Assembly: GCF_021021415.1 (NCBI RefSeq) | Contig: NZ_JAINWJ010000007.1 | Coordinates: forward strand, 1-64,000 | DNA length: 64,000 nt | Source of the DNA: Martelella mediterranea | GTDB lineage: Bacteria > Pseudomonadota > Alphaproteobacteria > Rhizobiales > Rhizobiaceae | Direction of reading: 5' to 3' | Shown here: positions 26,613 through 36,193 of the stretch, one piece after another | Numbering within the stretch: position 1 is the stretch's first letter | Layout: each line of letters starts with the position of its first letter | The notes under the pieces: generated by a model | What the model saw: the letters and a program-made list of their open reading frames with translations, nothing else | Told to the model about the DNA's origin: nothing | The model's database searches: none | Made by a program: the position numbers and the translations under genes

Positions 26613-27647
26613 ATGACAAGACTTTCAGCGATCACCCGCCTTTTGGCGACGGCAGGCATTATGGCATTCGCTGCGCCGGCGTTCTCCGCCGAGGAGGTTA
26701 ACATCTACTCCTACCGCCAGCCGGAACTGATCGCGCCGCTCTTGGAGCGGTTCGAGGAGGAAACCGGAATCCAGACGAATGTCCTCTTCCTGGACAAGGG
26801 TCTTGTCGAACGCATTCAGGCCGAAGGGGTCAACAGCCCCGTCGACGTCATCCTCACGGTCGATATCGGACGGCTGACGGAAGCGAAGGAAGGCGGCGTT
26901 ACCCAGCCGGTCGAAAGCGAACTGATCAACGCCGATATTCCCGCGCAGTACCGCGACGAAGAGGGCGAATGGTTCGCGCTGACCAAGCGCGGACGCGTGG
27001 TCTACGCCTCGAAGGATCGGATCGGCGATATTCCGATCACCTATGAGGAACTGGCCGACCCGAAATGGAAGGGCGCGATCTGCATCCGCGACGGCCAGCA
27101 TCCCTACAATATCGCGCTGATCGCCTCGATGATCGCGCACCACGGCGCCGAATATACCGAGGAATGGCTGCGCGGCTTCAAGGCCAATCTGGCGCGCAAG
27201 CCGAACGGCAATGACCGCGGTCAGGCCAAGGCCATCATGTCAGGGGAATGCGATATCGCGCTCGGCAACACCTATTATGTCGGCCTGATGATGACCAACG
27301 AAAAAGAGCCGGAGCAGAAGGACTGGGCCGAGGCCATTACCGTGCTGTTCCCCAATGCCGATGACCGCGGCACCCATGTCAACATTTCCGGCATGGCCAT
27401 GGCCAAGAACGCGCCCCATCCGGACACCGCGCTGAAGCTGATGGAATTCCTCGCCTCGCCCGAGGCCCAGGAAATCTACGCCGAGCAGGTTTTCGAGTAT
27501 CCAGTGCTGCCGGGAGCCGAGGCCTCCGAGATCGTTCAATCCTTCGGCGAAATCAATCCCGATACGCTACCGCTTTCCGATGTGGCCGCGCACCGCAAGC
27601 AGGCTTCGGAACTGGTCGACAAGGTAAGATTCAACGACGGCCCCTGA
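26613..27647 (+). CDS. Iron(III) ABC transporter periplasmic binding protein (FutA/FbpA type)
   Basis: A 344-residue secreted binding protein. Residues 1-25 are a signal peptide ending AFSAEE; AGGGAGA lies just upstream of the ATG at 26613. The mature part matches class I/II ferric-binding proteins: VNIYSYRQPELIAPLLERFEEETG at the start and the iron-ligand tyrosine pair Tyr221-Tyr222 in GNTYYVG. It binds bare Fe3+ in the periplasm. No permease or ATPase follows; instead a terminator ends the unit. A suitable two-domain permease occurs at 34514-36178, and may be its partner. An IRO upstream points to iron control. Confidence 0.93.
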   Translation: MTRLSAITRLLATAGIMAFAAPAFSAEEVNIYSYRQPELIAPLLERFEEETGIQTNVLFLDKGLVERIQAEGVNSPVDVILTVDIGRLTEAKEGGVTQPVESELINADIPAQYRDEEGEWFALTKRGRVVYASKDRIGDIPITYEELADPKWKGAICIRDGQHPYNIALIASMIAHHGAEYTEEWLRGFKANLARKPNGNDRGQAKAIMSGECDIALGNTYYVGLMMTNEKEPEQKDWAEAITVLFPNADDRGTHVNISGMAMAKNAPHPDTALKLMEFLASPEAQEIYAEQVFEYPVLPGAEASEIVQSFGEINPDTLPLSDVAAHRKQASELVDKVRFNDGP

Positions 27648-27673
27648 TTGTCAGGGAGCTCTCGCGAAAACGA

Positions 27674-27698
27674 ACGGCGGCATCGTGCCGCCGTTTTT
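27674..27698 (+). terminator. Rho-independent terminator of the ferric-binding protein gene
   Basis: ACGGCGGCA (27674-27682), loop TCG, TGCCGCCGT (27686-27694), then TTTT. The 9-bp stem is perfect and it lies 27 bases after the stop codon. Confidence 0.9.
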
Positions 27699-27755
27699 GA
27701 TTGTTTCATGATGATGGCGACCATACCGAAAGGTCAGGCTGGCCCTCAGCTGCCG

Positions 27756-29057
27756 TCAATTCAGGATGCCGTTCGCGCTCCCAAGGATGGAAATCGACGG
27801 CAGAACCTGGGAAATCAAGCGATTCCAGTTGGTTACCGGCTGGGCAGCAACAAAGACGATATCGTTTGGCCGCAACTGCAGTTCGGTCGCCAGAAGCAGG
27901 TTGGCCGTATTCTTCGCATCAAGCGACCAGGCGGTGATCTCCATCGGGCCAGCCCCCTGCAACGGGCTCTTCCGCAACAGGTATATCCGGCTCGGGTTGC
28001 CGGTCACAGGCGAAATACCGCCCTGTTCGAACATCGCGTCGGCCAGGCTCGCATAGCGATCGAAAGGCAGCGGCCAGCGGCCCTGGTTCTTCACCTCGCC
28101 GAAAACATAGACATAGTCGCGATCGACGGCATCCATGCTCAGCCGCGTCTGGAAGATGCCGCGCTGTTCGTCCAATACACTCCGCTGGAAAGCCGCCAGA
28201 GTGAGCTCCTGTTGCATATAGCCTTCGGCAAGCGCCACGGAATACTCTGTGTCGACAAAAACCCGGTCGCCATTCTGCAACAGCACTTTCGGGATATCGT
28301 TCTTGGCGAACAGTCTGTCTGCCGCGATCTGATAGGCTTTGCCATCACGATAGAGCCGCACAGTGGCATAGCTGGAATCATCCGCCTGAATACCGCCTGC
28401 TGCCGTTATTGCCTCGTCAAGATAGAGCGGCGTGAGCGTGATAGGCTCAAGCTGGGGGCTACCGACAGCGCCTCCCACCGACACGCGCTGCGAATTGAAT
28501 TCCCGTATCTCAAGGTTGAAAGTCGGGTCGATCTGGCTCGCGACGAGCTTCTGGAACAGGGCGGACTGCGCTTCCTGCAGCGTCATGCCCGCGATATTGA
28601 CGCGCCCAACGGTCGGGATCGCTATCGCGCCATCATCCTGAACGGTGTAGCCCTGTCTCGCGTTCTGAGCCGCCAGCAGCCCGTTGATCTCGTTGACCGC
28701 CGAGTCGGCATTGGGCGTCGCCAGAAGAACGACATCGCCAACACCGATGCGATAGGATTTCGGTTGCTCAAGCGGGGGCAGCTTGGTGGCGACAGCGCCG
28801 GGCTTAGCCTGAGGCTTGTAGGCGGAAATCTGCGGTACGGCTGAGCCCTGGAGCGTTGCCGTCTGATCAAATACCGAAGGCAGTGACCGCGGCTTATAGG
28901 GCGTCATGGCGTTCGCGAGCAACACATTCTGGCTGGTGACCGGCACCACCTTGACCGACGAGCTCTGCCCTACAACCGGGCGCACTTCCGACGCACTATA
29001 AATGGCGCTGCAGCCGGAAAGCAGCACTGTCAGACAAATTGTTGTTACGGCACGCAC
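27756..29057 (-). CDS. Polysaccharide export outer-membrane lipoprotein (Wza/KpsD/BexD family)
   Basis: A 433-residue lipoprotein: signal segment followed by the lipobox LLSGC (Cys16). From about residue 100 it carries the Poly_export domain (YRIGVGDVVLLATP), then two SLBB-type beta-grasp domains (RVSVGGAVGSPQ and the DYVYVFGEVKNQGRWPL block) and a final ILRPND-like LQLRPNDIVFVA. Such proteins form the octameric outer-membrane exit for capsule or exopolysaccharide. There are no glycosyltransferases or Wzc-like kinase genes nearby. The gene follows an outer-membrane barrel gene on the same strand after 223 bases, so a functional link is possible but not an obvious operon. Confidence 0.9.
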   Translation of the reverse strand: MRAVTTICLTVLLSGCSAIYSASEVRPVVGQSSSVKVVPVTSQNVLLANAMTPYKPRSLPSVFDQTATLQGSAVPQISAYKPQAKPGAVATKLPPLEQPKSYRIGVGDVVLLATPNADSAVNEINGLLAAQNARQGYTVQDDGAIAIPTVGRVNIAGMTLQEAQSALFQKLVASQIDPTFNLEIREFNSQRVSVGGAVGSPQLEPITLTPLYLDEAITAAGGIQADDSSYATVRLYRDGKAYQIAADRLFAKNDIPKVLLQNGDRVFVDTEYSVALAEGYMQQELTLAAFQRSVLDEQRGIFQTRLSMDAVDRDYVYVFGEVKNQGRWPLPFDRYASLADAMFEQGGISPVTGNPSRIYLLRKSPLQGAGPMEITAWSLDAKNTANLLLATELQLRPNDIVFVAAQPVTNWNRLISQVLPSISILGSANGILN

Positions 29058-29280
29058 CTAGAAATTCTCCGAATCGCCTTTTGTTTGCCCTGGCATTCGA
29101 GCCTTCTGAACACATGCACCGGAAACACATTACTCGATTTCAGATACGCGCGAACAGTTGAAGATGAATTAAAAAACAGCCCAACTTCATAAGTCACTAA
29201 AAAATTCGCAAGCCAAACTGCCCTAAACCGATTGCAAAGCTCCCGGTTAAATTAAGCCGTTCGATACGAACGGGATGACT
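29058..29280. other. AT-rich gap between polysaccharide-export and barrel genes
   Basis: This 223-base stretch is AT-rich compared with the flanking genes and presumably carries the promoter of the export lipoprotein gene. I see no hairpin terminator, tRNA or TGA-N9-TCA site in it. Confidence 0.4.
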
Positions 29281-30921
29281 TTAATACGCAAAACGTAAAG
29301 TGAGTCCATAGCGGGCCTCATCCTGAGCGAGCATTGTTCCGACTCCGTGCAGACCTGTTGCATTTGTAACATAGGCATCCGCGCTGAACGGCGTGTTTGG
29401 AAGGGCATAACGCGCGCCGCCCGCCCATACCGGGTCACCACCATCAAGAACCGCCGTAACCTCACCAATAAGCGCCAGATCGCGCAGCGGACGCACGGTC
29501 ACGCCGCCCCCGATGGCTTTCAAACGTTCGTCGCCATAGGCCGCGAATTTCGGCTCGACCGCCACGGAGACGGTATCCGAAAGGTCAAGGCTTGCCGGCA
29601 GCGAGGCATAGAGGACGCCGATCGTCGGCTTGTTGAAGTCGCGCCCGGCAAGGACCTGTCCGGCAAGCGAAAACAGGTCGCCATATTTCTGGTCCATCAG
29701 CCGCAATTTGCCGCCAACCATATAGGCCCATTCATCCCCCCAGGGGCTGACCGCGTCTCCAGCCATGCCGCCACCCGGATACTGCGAGAAGAACGCGTCA
29801 AGTTGTAGATCCTGGTCTGGGCTGAAGCCGAGATGGACATCCATGAAATCCCGGCTCCCGATCCCGGCCTCCGCCAGAATCCGATGCGGGGTGAGCGTAT
29901 TGGCGCTGGTCAGCGTCAATCCGTCGAACTGGCGCGCCTGTTCGAGCTGGGTGACCGGACTCAGCATATCCACGCGGTAACTGTCGAAATAGACATCGCG
30001 GGTCGCGACCCCGACCCATGGCGTGTAGCTCAACCTGATGCCGTAGGCGATCTCGTCATTGCCGGGAAACGCCAGAACGCTGGTCGCCGGCGTCTGCCCC
30101 CAGCCATTGGTCGCGAAGATATCGACGGCCGCCTTGGGGGTCACCGCAAGCTTGACGCCGGCCATCCACACCGGCGTTATCTCGAACCCGCCGGAGCTCG
30201 AAAGAGCATTGCCGTCCGTGCCATAGGGCAGCATGACGGTGGCATAGGACTGAAGGCCGGTGATCGGCTGCCAGGTGAGCCCCGCGCCGACATAGGGGAT
30301 CGTGCCGTAATAGGGCACGCCGTTGACGGTCTCCGGCAGAAACGAGACGCCGGGGGTCAGGTGAAACCTCAGACTGTCGGCAACCGTCACACTCATCGGC
30401 AATTGCAGGCTGCCCGCCATCTCCCAATTGCCGGCAGCCTCATTGGCATAGAGATCGCCCGACAGATACAGCGCTTCAAGCGACCCGGAAGCGGCGATCG
30501 AAAGACCATAGCTTTCGACCAGACCCAGCTTCAAACCGCCGCCGCCGGCAAGGAAGGTGAGGTTGTCGTCGCAGAGCGGCGTCCCGCAAAGCGGCGGATC
30601 GTCGAACGCATGGCCAAAGGCGCTGACCTGAAGCCAGTCGGCCACGGCCCAGTCGCCGCGCAAGGTATAAACCTCGGTGCCTGTTCCTGAGCCAGCAGTC
30701 GTCTGGTCGGAGCCGACCTGCAGATACACCGCGCCGCGCGGCAGGAGATAGCCGGTCTCGAAGCTTGAATAGTTGGAAGCCATCATCTCGATCGGGGTCT
30801 GATCGAGGAACAGGGCGCCCGGCCCTTCCAGCAACTGCGCCGATGCCGGCCCTACGCCGGCGCACAGGCCAGCGGCGGCCGAAAGGCAAAGTCCCGTGAT
30901 ATAAGCGGTCAGGTTGGTCAT
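29281..30921 (-). CDS. Outer-membrane beta-barrel protein of unknown function
   Basis: A 546-residue protein starting at ATG 30921, which gives a signal peptide ending ASAQ near residue 29; the longer reading to 30978 hides it. No good SD is seen for either start. The mature chain alternates hydrophobic and polar residues in many short strands, contains two Cys in a PLCGTPLC loop, and ends with the aromatic-terminated strand LTLRFAY, the signature recognised by the Bam machinery. I do not recognise a named family; the position upstream of a Wza-like gene hints at envelope or polysaccharide work. It could be a transport channel or structural barrel. Confidence 0.7.
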   Translation of the reverse strand: MTNLTAYITGLCLSAAAGLCAGVGPASAQLLEGPGALFLDQTPIEMMASNYSSFETGYLLPRGAVYLQVGSDQTTAGSGTGTEVYTLRGDWAVADWLQVSAFGHAFDDPPLCGTPLCDDNLTFLAGGGGLKLGLVESYGLSIAASGSLEALYLSGDLYANEAAGNWEMAGSLQLPMSVTVADSLRFHLTPGVSFLPETVNGVPYYGTIPYVGAGLTWQPITGLQSYATVMLPYGTDGNALSSSGGFEITPVWMAGVKLAVTPKAAVDIFATNGWGQTPATSVLAFPGNDEIAYGIRLSYTPWVGVATRDVYFDSYRVDMLSPVTQLEQARQFDGLTLTSANTLTPHRILAEAGIGSRDFMDVHLGFSPDQDLQLDAFFSQYPGGGMAGDAVSPWGDEWAYMVGGKLRLMDQKYGDLFSLAGQVLAGRDFNKPTIGVLYASLPASLDLSDTVSVAVEPKFAAYGDERLKAIGGGVTVRPLRDLALIGEVTAVLDGGDPVWAGGARYALPNTPFSADAYVTNATGLHGVGTMLAQDEARYGLTLRFAY

Positions 30922-31177
30922 ACTATCTGTCAACCGCCAGGTCCCGGCCGAAAATGTCTCTGAAATCGCCGGAACCATAGATCATCGCCATGCTGTTCAC
31001 AAGCGCCCGAAAGGTCTTCATTCATTGCCAGCACCATCCGGACGCCGCAATACCAGCAGCACAACGACTTGTTTATAACGATCACAATCGGATGTTAACG
31101 TTAACTTATAGTTGATACGGGCCCATCAGCACGACCGTCGAGGGCCTCTTTGGCGAAAAAACGATAAGATGGAGAAA

Positions 31178-31254
31178 TGGTACGGTTGGGTGGAGTTGAA
31201 CCACCGACCTCAGGTGCCACAAACCTGCGCTCTAACCAACTGAGCTACAACCGC
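31178..31254 (-). tRNA. tRNA-His (anticodon GUG), CCA encoded
   Basis: The minus strand folds as a 77-base tRNA: acceptor GCGGTTG/CAACCGT, D-arm GCTC..GAGC, anticodon stem CAGGT/ACCTG with loop TTGTGGC (anticodon GTG), T-arm GGTGG-TTCAACT-CCACC, discriminator A73 and genomic CCA. Nothing pairs as a G-1:C73 pair; the first pair is G1:U72. Absence of G-1 together with A73 is the known alphaproteobacterial departure from the otherwise universal tRNA-His identity. Confidence 0.95.
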
Positions 31255-31502
31255 ACAAGGTGACGCTTGATGGGCGACGCTTGATGGGCGCCGCGTAATG
31301 CATCGCGGCCCGTTTAAAATGCCTGAACCGAATTTGCAAGCCCCAACCTCTCTTCCCGAGAAGATTTGAGACGCCGGGCCTCCGGACATTAACCGTGGAG
31401 CGCAAAAAACCGGACCGCATTCTGGACCGTATTGGCATTTATCATTAAAAAAGCATTAAAAGGCCAAGCGCCAGGCCGACAACGCGAACCGGACAGCCGT
31501 TC

Positions 31503-34433
31503 ATGAGCAACCCGCCCTTCATCGCCTTTGCATCGCACCCTGCCCTGCGCCAGCGATTCCTGGAAGCGCGGCCGATGCTCGTGCTCGATGCGCCGGACGG
31601 CGCGATCATCTGGGCCAATGAAGCAGGCGCCAGGCTTTTCGGCTATTCCGGGGTAGACGCGGCGATCGGGACGGGCCCGAGCGACCCGATTCTTCGCCGT
31701 CAGTTTGCCGTCGCCGCCGGAAGGCTTTCCGAGCCGGGCGATAGCGAGAGCCTTACGATACACCTGACGCAACGATTCAGGCGGGTGACGAGAAAAGCGA
31801 AGGCGAGCCTGTTCATCCTCGCCAACCATCGGTATTTCCTGCTGGAATGCGAATCCGACGCAAGGGATGACGCAAGCCTCGTGCGCGGATCGCAACATCT
31901 GGCGCTCGTGGACGGTGACGGCCAGATCACGCTCCGCTCCGACGAATTCGCGGCCACAGCCATTGGCGAGGCCGATATTGCCGACATGGTCGACAGCCTT
32001 TCGCGCCGGGCCGACAGCTATATCGAGCGGCTGGTCACCAATGAAGCCGGTATCTGGCCCGTGGCGCTGGGGCGGCTTTCCAGCACGCCCGACCTTTTCC
32101 TGCTCGCCGTCTCGCCGGACCTGTCGGCGGAGATCAGGCCGCATATACGCCCAGAACGCGGCGAAGCGCCTGTGCCACAAAGACCGGCGCGCGACGTCAT
32201 CGCCGCGATTGACGAAAGCTTCGGCGCGTTGATGGAGGAAAGCCCCGCGGAATCCACTGCACCCCTCATGGAGCGTGCAGACCCGGCAATTCAACCCGCC
32301 GCTCCGGTGATAAGGAAGCAGCCCGAAATCGCGGCGGTCGAGGAGACACGGGCCCCGGAACCGGAAGTGGAACAAGGGCCGCTTCCGCGCCGCTTTGTCT
32401 GGCGCACGGATATCTATGGGCGGATCACCGAGGTCTCGAGCGAACTGGTGGAAGCCGTCGGCGAGGAAACCGGCGCAATCTCCGGCCTCACCTTCGGTGA
32501 GGTCGAATCGCGGCTTGGCGTCAAGGGCGCCGGCGCGATCGGCGACCTGCTGCAAACGACGGAAACCTGGTCGGGCCGCAGCGTCGAATGGCCGCTCGGC
32601 AACACCAATATGCTTGTGCCGGTCGATCTCGCGGCCCTGCCCACCTTTACCCGGGAGCGCCGTTTCGACGGTTTTCGCGGATTCGGCCTCGTTCGGCTCG
32701 GCGAACAGCGCGAAGCGCCGCGCCCGCCGCGCGTTCCGGAGACCCGACAGACCACAAGCGCGAAGACGCTGACGGATGACGAGCGCCATGCGCTGGATGA
32801 GATCGCAAGCCAGTTGCGCTCCGCGGCCCCTGCCGAAGACTTGCGCCCTGAGGCCACCGCCGAAGACATACAGCCGGAAACGCCGGAATCTCAGCCCCGC
32901 GGCCCGGTGATCCGCCGCACCACCGCGCCTGCCGAAAAGCCCGAAACCACAGCGGACACATCCGAATTCGATCGCAGCGAGAACCCGATTGTGATCCAGG
33001 CGGGAGAGCGCATTCTCCACGTCAATCCCGCCTTTCTGGCGGTGTCCGGCTATGGCTCGCTCGAGGCGGTGATCGCTGCCGGCGGCACCGATGCCTTTGT
33101 CGAACGCGGAAGCGACGACCGGCTGTTCCTGCGCACCGCCGATGGCGACAGGCTTCCGGTATCCTTCCACATGCAGGCGATCGCCTGGAACAATGGCCGT
33201 GCGCTGGCCCTGACATTGCGGCCGGCACAGGATTCCGACACGCTCGCAACGCCTTTGGTTGGCGCCGCGCCGAAGCCGGCGGAAGCGCCCGCCCCCAGCG
33301 CCGACAAGGACGCTGAAGTCGCGGAACTCTCCTCGATCCTCGACACCGCCACCGACGGCATAGTGATCCTGGACGGAGAGCGGCGACTGCGTTCGCTCTC
33401 CGCCTCCGCCGCCGCTCTGTTTGCCACCGACACGGCCGAGATCGCGGGCAAGCCCGTCGATATCCTGTTCGCCGAGGAAAGCCACGGCGACCTCCGCAGG
33501 CATCTCGACCGCCTGGGACAGCGGCCGGCCGGCGAGATCGCCACGGAGGGACTGGAAGTGATCGGCCGGGAATCCGGCGGAGGCCTGATCCCGCTCTACG
33601 TGACGCTCGGCCCGCTGCCGCAATCGGACGGCATCTGCATGGCGCTGCGCGACATCACCGCGCTGAAGCGCCGCGAGGACGATCTGCGGGCGGCCCGGCG
33701 CGAGGCGCGGCAGGCCGAGGATGACCGCGATGCCTTCATCTCGGCGTTGCGCTACGAAGTGCGCCAGCCGATCGATGCGATCGTTTCGCTTTCCGAAACG
33801 CTTGATCACCAGCCGTTTGGCGCGATCGGCGATCAGCGCTATCACCGCATCGCCCGCGAAATCGCGCTCAAGGGCCGTCATGCCCGGGGCGTGATCGGCA
33901 GGCTTCTGGGCGAGCCGGAGCCCGAACCCGAGATCGCTCCGCCCCCGGCCGAACCCGACATCACCCCCCGCAAGGATGAGGCAGCGCGCATCAATGACGC
34001 CGTTGCCGAGGCCGTGAGCATGGTCCAGCCGCGCGCCAATGGACGCCGGATCATCATCCGCGCCGCCCTTTCGCCGAGCGTCGGCAACGCGCCGGGTTCC
34101 GCGGAAACGCTCAGGCACATCGCCCAGGAGCTGCTGATGGGCGCGGTTCAGTTCACCCCGGCGGGCGGGCAGGTCGTTGTGTCGACGGCGCTGACGGCGG
34201 ACGGGGCCACGGTGCTGCGGTTCCGCGACAATGGCATCGCGCCCTCGCGACGGCGCGTCGGCAATGGCGGCGCGCGCTCCGAACAGGGCGGGGCGGAAAA
34301 CACCCATCTTGAAAAGGCCCGCAGGCTTGCCGAAAGTCTCGGCGCGCGCCTTGAGGTGCAGGCCGTTCCCAACGAAGGCATGCTGGTCGAGGTTTTTCTG
34401 CCAGTGCGGCAGACAAGGCCGCTGCATTATTGA
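31503..34433 (+). CDS. Large PAS-domain protein with degenerate histidine-kinase core
   Basis: A 976-residue cytoplasmic protein with no clear membrane segment. PAS-like units lie near residues 20-70, 295-350, 485-560 and 610-710, separated by Pro/Glu-rich linkers. From about 715 a coiled segment leads into a HisKA-like dimerisation helix resembling PdhS/DivJ/PleC kinases (IVSLSETLDHQPFGAIGDQRY). The phosphoacceptor is missing: SHEIRTPLNAI is replaced by RYEVRQPIDAI, with Tyr751. The ATP-binding part is also worn: the N-box Asn aligns with Gly880 (LLMGAVQFTPAGG), while the G1 Asp (RFRDNG) remains. I infer a pseudokinase, perhaps an adaptor that binds or modulates an active PdhS-type kinase. 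It lies 69 bases before the next tRNA-distal gene cluster and has no response regulator beside it. Confidence 0.85.
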   Translation: MSNPPFIAFASHPALRQRFLEARPMLVLDAPDGAIIWANEAGARLFGYSGVDAAIGTGPSDPILRRQFAVAAGRLSEPGDSESLTIHLTQRFRRVTRKAKASLFILANHRYFLLECESDARDDASLVRGSQHLALVDGDGQITLRSDEFAATAIGEADIADMVDSLSRRADSYIERLVTNEAGIWPVALGRLSSTPDLFLLAVSPDLSAEIRPHIRPERGEAPVPQRPARDVIAAIDESFGALMEESPAESTAPLMERADPAIQPAAPVIRKQPEIAAVEETRAPEPEVEQGPLPRRFVWRTDIYGRITEVSSELVEAVGEETGAISGLTFGEVESRLGVKGAGAIGDLLQTTETWSGRSVEWPLGNTNMLVPVDLAALPTFTRERRFDGFRGFGLVRLGEQREAPRPPRVPETRQTTSAKTLTDDERHALDEIASQLRSAAPAEDLRPEATAEDIQPETPESQPRGPVIRRTTAPAEKPETTADTSEFDRSENPIVIQAGERILHVNPAFLAVSGYGSLEAVIAAGGTDAFVERGSDDRLFLRTADGDRLPVSFHMQAIAWNNGRALALTLRPAQDSDTLATPLVGAAPKPAEAPAPSADKDAEVAELSSILDTATDGIVILDGERRLRSLSASAAALFATDTAEIAGKPVDILFAEESHGDLRRHLDRLGQRPAGEIATEGLEVIGRESGGGLIPLYVTLGPLPQSDGICMALRDITALKRREDDLRAARREARQAEDDRDAFISALRYEVRQPIDAIVSLSETLDHQPFGAIGDQRYHRIAREIALKGRHARGVIGRLLGEPEPEPEIAPPPAEPDITPRKDEAARINDAVAEAVSMVQPRANGRRIIIRAALSPSVGNAPGSAETLRHIAQELLMGAVQFTPAGGQVVVSTALTADGATVLRFRDNGIAPSRRRVGNGGARSEQGGAENTHLEKARRLAESLGARLEVQAVPNEGMLVEVFLPVRQTRPLHY

Positions 34434-34513
34434 GCGCGCGACGCGTATTGCCCGGGGCGGCGTGAGATCGTAAGAACGGGCATCCGCAACGGCTCGACTG
34501 AAGGCCGCACCCC

Positions 34514-36178
34514 ATGTCCGCAACAGAGATCAACACCACTACGCGCATATTCCGGCGGGTTGCGCCAGCGCCGCTCACGCTTGCGGCGGGCGCGATTGCG
34601 GCGCTGATGCTGCTGCCGCTCGCGGCGATCGTCTGGCTTGCCTTCACATCCGATCTTTCGTCGCTCGCCCATCTGGCCACGACGGTGCTGCCGGGCGCCG
34701 CGCGGCGCACCTTCTGGCTGCTGCTGCTGAACGGCCTGATCACCGGGGTGGTCGGCGTGATGACGGCATGGCTGGTGGTGTCATTCGACTTCCCCTTCCG
34801 CCGCCTACTCTCGGCGCTGCTGGTGCTGCCGCTCGCCATGCCGATCTATCTCGCCGCCTATGCCTTTGGCGAGTTCCTCGATTTCACCGGCCCGGTGCAG
34901 ACGCTCTATCGATCGATCTTCGGTTTCCAGAGCGCGCGCGATTATTATTTCCCCGATATCCGCTCGCTTGGCGGCGCGGTGCTGGTGATGTCGGCCGTGC
35001 TCTATCCTTACGTCTATCTGACGGCCCGCGCCGTCTTCGCCATGCAGGGGCGCAATGCTGCGGAGGTGGCGCGCACGCTTGGCGCGGGGCGCTGGCGGGT
35101 GCTGCGGCGCGTGCAGTTTCCGATGGCGCGGCCGGCCATCATCGTCGGCGTGACTCTGGTGCTGATGGAAAGCCTGAACGATATCGGCGCGGTGCAATAT
35201 CTCGGCGTCAATACGCTGACCTTCTCGATCTACGAGACCTGGCTGAACCGGGGCGATCTCGGCGGCGCGGCGCAGCTTTCGGCGATCATGCTGGTCTTCG
35301 TGCTCGGGCTGATCCTGCTCGAACGGCTTGCGCGGCGCAACCAGCGCTACGCGACTTCGCGCGCCAGCGGCGAGGCTGCCCGGCAGCGCCTCACCGGCGC
35401 TAAGGCCGCGCTCGCGACCCTTTCATGCGCTATTCCGGTTGTCATCGGCTTTCTGGTGCCGGCGCTGGTGCTCCTCGATTTCGCGCTGAAACGACTGGAC
35501 GATTTTGCATCCGCCCGCCTGCTGGAAGCGCTGGTGACCAGCATCACCGTGTCCGGCCTTGCCGCGATCGTGGCGGTCATCTTCGGCCTCACCCTCGCCT
35601 ATGCCGTCAGAAGCCATGCTTCGCCCAGGACCCGCAGCCTCGCCCGGCTTGCCTCGCTCGGCTATGCCATTCCCGGCACGGTGCTGGCGATCGGCGTGCT
35701 GATCCCGCTTGCCGGCCTCGATAACTGGACGGACGGGCTGATGCGATCCTCCTTCGGCATTTCCACGGGGCTTGTGCTTTCGGGCAGCGGCTTTGCGATC
35801 GTCTATGCCTGCACCGCGCGGTTTCTGGCGATGGCCGAGGGCAGCGTGGATTCCGGCTTCCAGAAGCTCTCGCCCAATCTCGACATGGCCGCCCGCACGC
35901 TCGGGCGAACGCCGCTGAAGGCGTTGTTTGCCGTGCTGCTGCCCAATATGCGCCCGGCGCTCTGGACCGCAGCGCTGCTGGTGTTCATCGAAACGCTGAA
36001 GGAGCTTTCGGCCACGATCCTGCTGCGCCCCTTCAACTTCAACACGCTTGCAACTCTCGTCTACGAGGATGCGTCGCGCGCCGAGGTCGAAAGCGCCTCC
36101 GTGCCCGCCATCATCATCATTCTGGCGGGCTTGATCCCGGTGCTGCTGGTATCGCGGTCGATGGACAGGCGAGGCTGA
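34514..36178 (+). CDS. Iron(III) ABC transporter permease (FbpB/SfuB type)
   Basis: A 554-residue permease made of two fused halves, each with about six membrane helices and an ATPase-contact loop: AEVARTLGAGRWRVLRRVQFP in the first and DMAARTLGRTPLKALFAVLLP in the second. This layout is standard for FbpB/AfuB ferric-iron permeases. The gene starts 80 bases after the PAS protein stop and could be co-transcribed with it. No binding protein or ATPase gene adjoins; the FutA-type protein at 26613-27647 is a candidate partner. No TGA-N9-TCA site was found upstream. Confidence 0.88.
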   Translation: MSATEINTTTRIFRRVAPAPLTLAAGAIAALMLLPLAAIVWLAFTSDLSSLAHLATTVLPGAARRTFWLLLLNGLITGVVGVMTAWLVVSFDFPFRRLLSALLVLPLAMPIYLAAYAFGEFLDFTGPVQTLYRSIFGFQSARDYYFPDIRSLGGAVLVMSAVLYPYVYLTARAVFAMQGRNAAEVARTLGAGRWRVLRRVQFPMARPAIIVGVTLVLMESLNDIGAVQYLGVNTLTFSIYETWLNRGDLGGAAQLSAIMLVFVLGLILLERLARRNQRYATSRASGEAARQRLTGAKAALATLSCAIPVVIGFLVPALVLLDFALKRLDDFASARLLEALVTSITVSGLAAIVAVIFGLTLAYAVRSHASPRTRSLARLASLGYAIPGTVLAIGVLIPLAGLDNWTDGLMRSSFGISTGLVLSGSGFAIVYACTARFLAMAEGSVDSGFQKLSPNLDMAARTLGRTPLKALFAVLLPNMRPALWTAALLVFIETLKELSATILLRPFNFNTLATLVYEDASRAEVESASVPAIIIILAGLIPVLLVSRSMDRRG

Positions 36179-36193
36179 CGCGCCCGCTTCCCG

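Noticed and set aside
31389-34523. A 1044-codon open frame antisense to the PAS protein gene
   Set aside because: It mirrors the plus-strand gene, is full of Arg, Gly and Asp as expected from high-GC antisense frames, and has no recognisable domain. The plus-strand frame has clear PAS and kinase-like parts.
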